DNA from: Marinihelvus sp942491555
GTDB taxonomy: Bacteria > Pseudomonadota > Gammaproteobacteria > Xanthomonadales > SZUA-36
Length of the DNA: 64,000 bases
Direction of reading: 5' to 3'
Assembly: GCA_942491555.1 (NCBI GenBank)
Contig: CALOBN010000004.1
Span: 102,398 to 166,397 of the forward strand
In this document: piece after piece, positions 60,875 to 64,000 of the stretch
Layout: every line of letters begins with the position of its first letter
Position numbering within the stretch: position 1 is the stretch's first letter
The notes under the pieces: model-generated
Databases searched by the model: none
Told to the model about the DNA's origin: nothing
What the model saw: the letters and a program-made list of their open reading frames with translations, nothing else
Made by a program: the position numbers and the translations under genes

Positions 60875-62761
60875 TTAACCTTTTTGATCAGCAATCCAGT
60901 TATTCACCCGCATTTCAAGCAGCGGCATCGGCAGTGCTCCGCCGCCGAGTACCACGTCGTGGAAACCCCGGATATCGAACTGATCGCCGAGTTCAGCCTC
61001 GGCATTGGCACGCAGCTCTTCGATCTTCAGCATGCCAATCTTGTACGAGGTGGCCTGGCCCGGGGTGGTGATGTAACGACGTACTTCCGAGCGCACCGCG
61101 CCCTCGGGAATAGCCGAGTTGTCAAAAAAGTACTGCACTGCCTGATCCTGGGTCCAGCCCTTGGCATGCAGGCCGGTATCGACCACCAGGCGGATAGCGC
61201 GCCACATCTCTGCCGTCAGGCGCCCGAAGTCGTTGTAGGGGTCTTTGAACTGGCCCATTTCCTTGGCAAGCTTTTCTGCATACAAGGCCCAACCCTCGGA
61301 GTAAACGGAGAAGCGCGCCTGGGTGCGGAACGTTGGCACATCGGTGAGCTCCTGGGCAATGGAGATCTGCATATGGTGACCGGGGCTGGCCTCGTGGTAG
61401 GCCACGGTTTCCATGTCGGTCTTGGAGTAAGCGCTCATGTCGGACATGTGGACGTAGTACACGCCAGCGCGGGAACCGTCCGGTGTGCCGGACATATAGT
61501 GCTGTGCGCCACCGTCAATTTCGCGGAAATCTTCCACACGCTTCACTTCCAGGCCGGCCTTGGGCAGCCTGCCAAACCATTCCGGCAGCTTGGCATCGAT
61601 CTCGCTCAGATACTCCCTGGTTTCTGCCAGGTAGGCTTCGCGACCCTCGTCGGTGTTGGAGAAGTAGAACTGCGGATCGGTCCGGATGAATTCAAAAAAC
61701 TCGACCAGGTCACCCTCAAAACCGACCTCGACCCTGATGGCTTCCATCTCGTCCCGGATGCGGGCAACTTCCTGAAGGCCAAGCTGGTGAACCTCCTCCG
61801 CGGTCATGCCCAGGGTCGTGTAGCCGGCCAGCTGATGGTTGTAGTACGCCTGGCCATTGGGCAGCGCCGATACCCCCCGGGGCACCTCGTCCGCATTGAC
61901 CATTTCAGCTTCGAGCCAGGCGACATACGCCGCGTAGGCCGGCTGAAACGCTTCCAGCAGTGCATCATTTACTGCCTGCATGTACTCATCAGCACTTTCC
62001 TGGGTAATGACGCCGGCCTCGGTCAGAGCGGCAATCTTGCGCTTGGCATCGGCAAATATCGGGGAATCGACATCACCATTAAATGGTAAGCCAGTGATGA
62101 CATTGGTGGCGCGATCGATGGCGGTTGCAAAAGCAAACTGCGGCGGGCGGATGCCCTGCTCTGCAGCGGTAACACCCATGGCGGTAACCTGCTCCATCGC
62201 CCGGGCAACCCCGCCAATGCGCGAGATATACGCCTGCAGGTCTTCTTCAGTATCCACGCGATGGAGGTTAATCAGAAATGTTGGAAACTGTCCTTCGGGG
62301 CCACCCAACTCACCAAACACGTAGCCGTGGTACATAAAGTCGAGATCAGCAACGGCCTCTTCAGTCTGAAACACCCACAGGTCCCAGGATTCCTTGCCTA
62401 CTTCGGTCAGTGCGTCATAGTCAAAGTTGGCACGCATGTCTTCAACCGTTTGCACCCGCCAGGCTGTTTGTTCGCGGGTAGACTCTTCGCTGATGTCGTC
62501 GAATTCGTCATAGCGTTCTTTGCGCCCCAGGTAGGTGAGCATCACCGGACTCATCTGGAGCATCTCTTCATAACGCTCGTCCATCCACGCATTGAAGCGC
62601 TCGGTTTCCGACAGCTGGGCCGCATCCGGCACCTCGCCGCTGGTTGCCTCGGCTGAGATAGTGGTCGTCTCAACCCCTTTCTCATCGTCTTTCTGGCACG
62701 CGGTCAGGACCAGCAACAGGACGCTGGCGCTTAAAATCAGGCTTAAAAATTTGCTTGGCAT
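60875..62761 (-). CDS. DUF885 lipoprotein, putative zinc metallopeptidase
   Basis: The 628 residues start with a lipoprotein signal with lipobox LTAC (about residue 21). The C-terminal half carries a zincin-type site: AYHEASPGHHMQI (HExxxGHH) with the downstream glutamate in YSEGWALYAEKLA. PGQATSYKIGMLKIEELR near the end is also typical of DUF885 peptidases, which are placed near the gluzincin fold. Members are proposed exported peptidases; the substrate is unknown. The mature protein is acidic. It is a single gene between smpB and ssrA. Confidence 0.85.
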   Translation of the reverse strand: MPSKFLSLILSASVLLLVLTACQKDDEKGVETTTISAEATSGEVPDAAQLSETERFNAWMDERYEEMLQMSPVMLTYLGRKERYDEFDDISEESTREQTAWRVQTVEDMRANFDYDALTEVGKESWDLWVFQTEEAVADLDFMYHGYVFGELGGPEGQFPTFLINLHRVDTEEDLQAYISRIGGVARAMEQVTAMGVTAAEQGIRPPQFAFATAIDRATNVITGLPFNGDVDSPIFADAKRKIAALTEAGVITQESADEYMQAVNDALLEAFQPAYAAYVAWLEAEMVNADEVPRGVSALPNGQAYYNHQLAGYTTLGMTAEEVHQLGLQEVARIRDEMEAIRVEVGFEGDLVEFFEFIRTDPQFYFSNTDEGREAYLAETREYLSEIDAKLPEWFGRLPKAGLEVKRVEDFREIDGGAQHYMSGTPDGSRAGVYYVHMSDMSAYSKTDMETVAYHEASPGHHMQISIAQELTDVPTFRTQARFSVYSEGWALYAEKLAKEMGQFKDPYNDFGRLTAEMWRAIRLVVDTGLHAKGWTQDQAVQYFFDNSAIPEGAVRSEVRRYITTPGQATSYKIGMLKIEELRANAEAELGDQFDIRGFHDVVLGGGALPMPLLEMRVNNWIADQKG

Positions 62762-62892
62762 GTTGAAAACGTTCCTAAATGTGATGATTCAGCCGTGCAT
62801 GCTGCCACGAAATGGCCCAACAGTCGAAAAGATTGGGCAATAAAGCGTGTTCAGACGGATGGAACTTTATGCTGCGCAGCAGCGTCTGAGTT

Positions 62893-62898
62893 ACAATG
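62893..62898 (+). promoter_or_regulatory. Possible -10 element of ssrA
   Basis: TACAAT lies 20 bases before the mature tmRNA 5' end, so a short precursor leader would be removed by RNase P. The -35 region 17 bases upstream (ATGCTG) is a poor match. Confidence 0.35.
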
Positions 62899-62917
62899 AT
62901 GTTGACCACCACTTTTC

Positions 62918-63280
62918 GGGGGCGACCTGGCTTCGACGTGGGTCGTGAAACCGGAGGTGCATGCCGAGCTGCAAATATCTCGTAAAACTATCTGCAAAAA
63001 ACTTAGTTGCCAACGACGACAACTACGCACTAGCAGCTTAAAAACCTGCCTTAGTGCCCTCCGCCCAATGCTTGTCCATGAGCGCTGGAGCCCGGGGGTC
63101 GACCAACATGGAATCGCAGAAAAGCGCGCCTGGCGCCGCTCTGTTAAAACCTTACCAGGCTCGCTGGAGGTTTTCCCTGCCAACCGGGTAGCCCTCAGTT
63201 AAAACAATAGGTCGGCTAAGCATGTAGAGCCAATGGCGAATCACTTGCGGACGCGGGTTCGATTCCCGCCGCCTCCACCA
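62918..63280 (+). ncRNA. ssrA: Transfer-messenger RNA (tmRNA)
   Basis: The tRNA-like domain is formed by the 5' end GGGGGCGACCTGGCTTCGACG and the 3' end with the T-arm GCGGGTTCGATTCCCGC and CGCCTCCACCA; acceptor pairing GGGGGCG/CGCCTCC includes one G-U. The tag reading frame at 63009-63041 encodes ANDDNYALAA and ends in TAA. The tag marks stalled proteins for ClpXP and related proteases. The length of 363 bases is normal for gammaproteobacteria. Confidence 0.97.
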
Positions 63281-63818
63281 CAAAATAAAAAGGCCACCCA
63301 ATGGGTGGCCTTTTTCTCTTTTGCCGGCGGAAGTTAAGGGCTCGAGCTGGCACAGCCGTTCGATTCCATTGGCCAGGGATGGCCCGGGTGCCGCGAAGGA
63401 CGATATCTTCGTCTTCTTTATCCAGCCAGTACTGATAACGAGTTTCCGGGTCGCCAATGGCCTGAGTGCAGTCATCGTTGTACTTAACAATTGCGATTGA
63501 AATGTTAGAGCATTGATTTTCAATCAGCTGGTCAATCGCGTCGATTTCAAGTTTTACCCTGGCTGCGGCCACATCCTCACTGGAAGATTTAACAGCCATG
63601 GCATAAGCCGCAATTGCGGCTGACCTCAACGGCTCACCGGCGATCCCGCCGGGGTCGGTATTTTCAATGCAGCCCTCTGCAACAGTCAGATAGGCGGAGC
63701 ACCGGGCCAACTCATGCGCATAATTTTTTTGCGCGCGCTCTGGCTCATACGCATGGGCGCTCATAAGAACAAGTGCTGAAATGGCAATAGACGCGTAAGC
63801 AGTCCAAGCTTTGAACAT
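63216..63818 (-). CDS. Small exported protein of unknown function; C-terminus uncertain
   Basis: From ATG 63818, with GAGGAG 7 bases upstream, a clear signal peptide (FKAWTAYASIAISALVLMSAHA) leads to an about 130-residue mature domain with four Cys (CSAYLTVAEGC, NQCSN, DDCTQ) and helical character. The open frame continues through the ssrA terminator and 65 bases of the ssrA 3' end to a stop at 63216. That last part (RQKRKRPPIGW...AAGIEPASA) is antisense to RNA and is unlikely to be native. Another frame has a TAA near 63333, so a frameshift or sequencing error near 63370 may have removed the true end. I do not recognise the domain. Confidence 0.55.
   Translation of the reverse strand: MFKAWTAYASIAISALVLMSAHAYEPERAQKNYAHELARCSAYLTVAEGCIENTDPGGIAGEPLRSAAIAAYAMAVKSSSEDVAAARVKLEIDAIDQLIENQCSNISIAIVKYNDDCTQAIGDPETRYQYWLDKEDEDIVLRGTRAIPGQWNRTAVPARALNFRRQKRKRPPIGWPFYFVVEAAGIEPASASDSPLALHA
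63285..63317. terminator. ssrA terminator
   Basis: An 8-bp stem GGCCACCC/GGGTGGCC (63292-63299 with 63303-63310) is extended by A/T pairs and followed by TTTTTCTCTTTT on the plus strand; A-rich sequence on the other side makes it bidirectional. Confidence 0.9.
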
Positions 63819-64000
63819 TCGACGCTCCTCAACTGTTTTCTGACGGAGATTTCGAAATAAAGGGCTCTGACCCATTTTCCCATTCCTCCAGGCTCATTAG
63901 GTTGGGTGATGCTGACCTCAGTTAGCACCGGCGGTAGACACCCCTGGCTGAGCGTGGGCTTGTGTTTACTGGGGGCTCAAAAAATCACCGATGAAAGCAT
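63819..64000. other. Terminal non-coding stretch
   Basis: I see no supported gene in the last 180 bases on either strand. A short REP-like string (GAAATAAAGGGCTCTGACCC, 63854-63873) is present. Confidence 0.4.

Noticed and set aside
60851..62089. 412-codon open frame on the plus strand opposite the DUF885 gene
   Set aside because: The minus-strand protein has a lipobox and a full zincin motif; the plus frame has no recognisable domain.

Overview
The window is ordinary chromosome of a high-GC (by eye about 60%) gammaproteobacterium. The evidence is the gene order smpB / ratA-rnfH / bamE / fur / recN / grpE-dnaK ... dnaJ-dapB-carAB-greA, which is familiar from Pseudomonas-like genomes, a Pseudomonas-length Fur (134 aa), the tmRNA tag ANDDNYALAA, and the YdbH-YnbE-YdbL and CsiV envelope families. 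A marine or environmental lineage outside the enterics seems likely, but I cannot name a genus. I see no prophage, insertion sequence, CRISPR array or rRNA operon.

Layout. 1-2205: end of a possible regulatory gene, a single-pass membrane protein and a two-PDZ periplasmic protein in one tightly overlapped operon. 2324-5168: rimO, rsmC and a small exported protein. 5241-12208: an AddAB-like helicase/nuclease pair facing an SRAP (YedK/HMCES-type) protein. 12279-14135: a small unknown membrane protein and a secreted trypsin-like protease. 14244-16775: molybdopterin genes (TusA-like + moaC convergent with moaA-moaD-moaE). 16843-19208: small membrane protein, a hairpin-rich stretch, tRNA-Glu and tRNA-Ala, a DUF1249 protein and ppsR, the last divergent from ppsA. 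19344-27786: ppsA, orn, rsgA, a BamE-like small protein, a TraB-family membrane protein, dusB and an NhaC-type antiporter. 27921-35283: mfd, csiV, ppa, then a small membrane protein paired with a K+-channel/RCK protein.

36061 back to 35285 and the block 46478 to 36077 are mostly on the minus strand: dnaJ-dapB, carA-carB-greA, recJ, prfB (with the programmed +1 frameshift intact), lysS and a YafV-like amidase. 47741-52584 holds a tandem FluC pair, the ydbH-ynbE-ydbL lipid-transport operon and an 11-mer-repeat lipoprotein; with a YghU-type glutathione transferase these separate dnaK from dnaJ. 53605-60699 is grpE-dnaK under a near-consensus heat-shock promoter, recN, fur, a BamE-SPOR fusion, rnfH-ratA and smpB. 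60875-63818 has a DUF885 zincin lipoprotein, ssrA (tmRNA) and a small exported protein whose reading frame runs into the ssrA 3' end.

How the genes work together: three themes recur. Translation quality control is represented by smpB with ssrA, prfB, lysS, rimO, rsmC, rsgA, dusB and two tRNAs. DNA repair and transcription recovery is represented by the AddAB-like pair, SRAP, mfd, recJ, recN and greA. Envelope assembly is represented by BamE-SPOR, YdbH/YnbE/YdbL, CsiV and PDZ/protease proteins. The observations I consider most worth following are the BamE-SPOR fusion, the K+-channel module with a GLGE filter, the very AT-rich carA-carB spacer with an overlapping mini-ORF, the 11-mer-repeat lipoprotein, the hairpin array that includes an inverted copy of the tRNA-Glu 3' end, and the PWGW-tailed unknown protein. 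None of these amounts to a clearly new multi-gene system.
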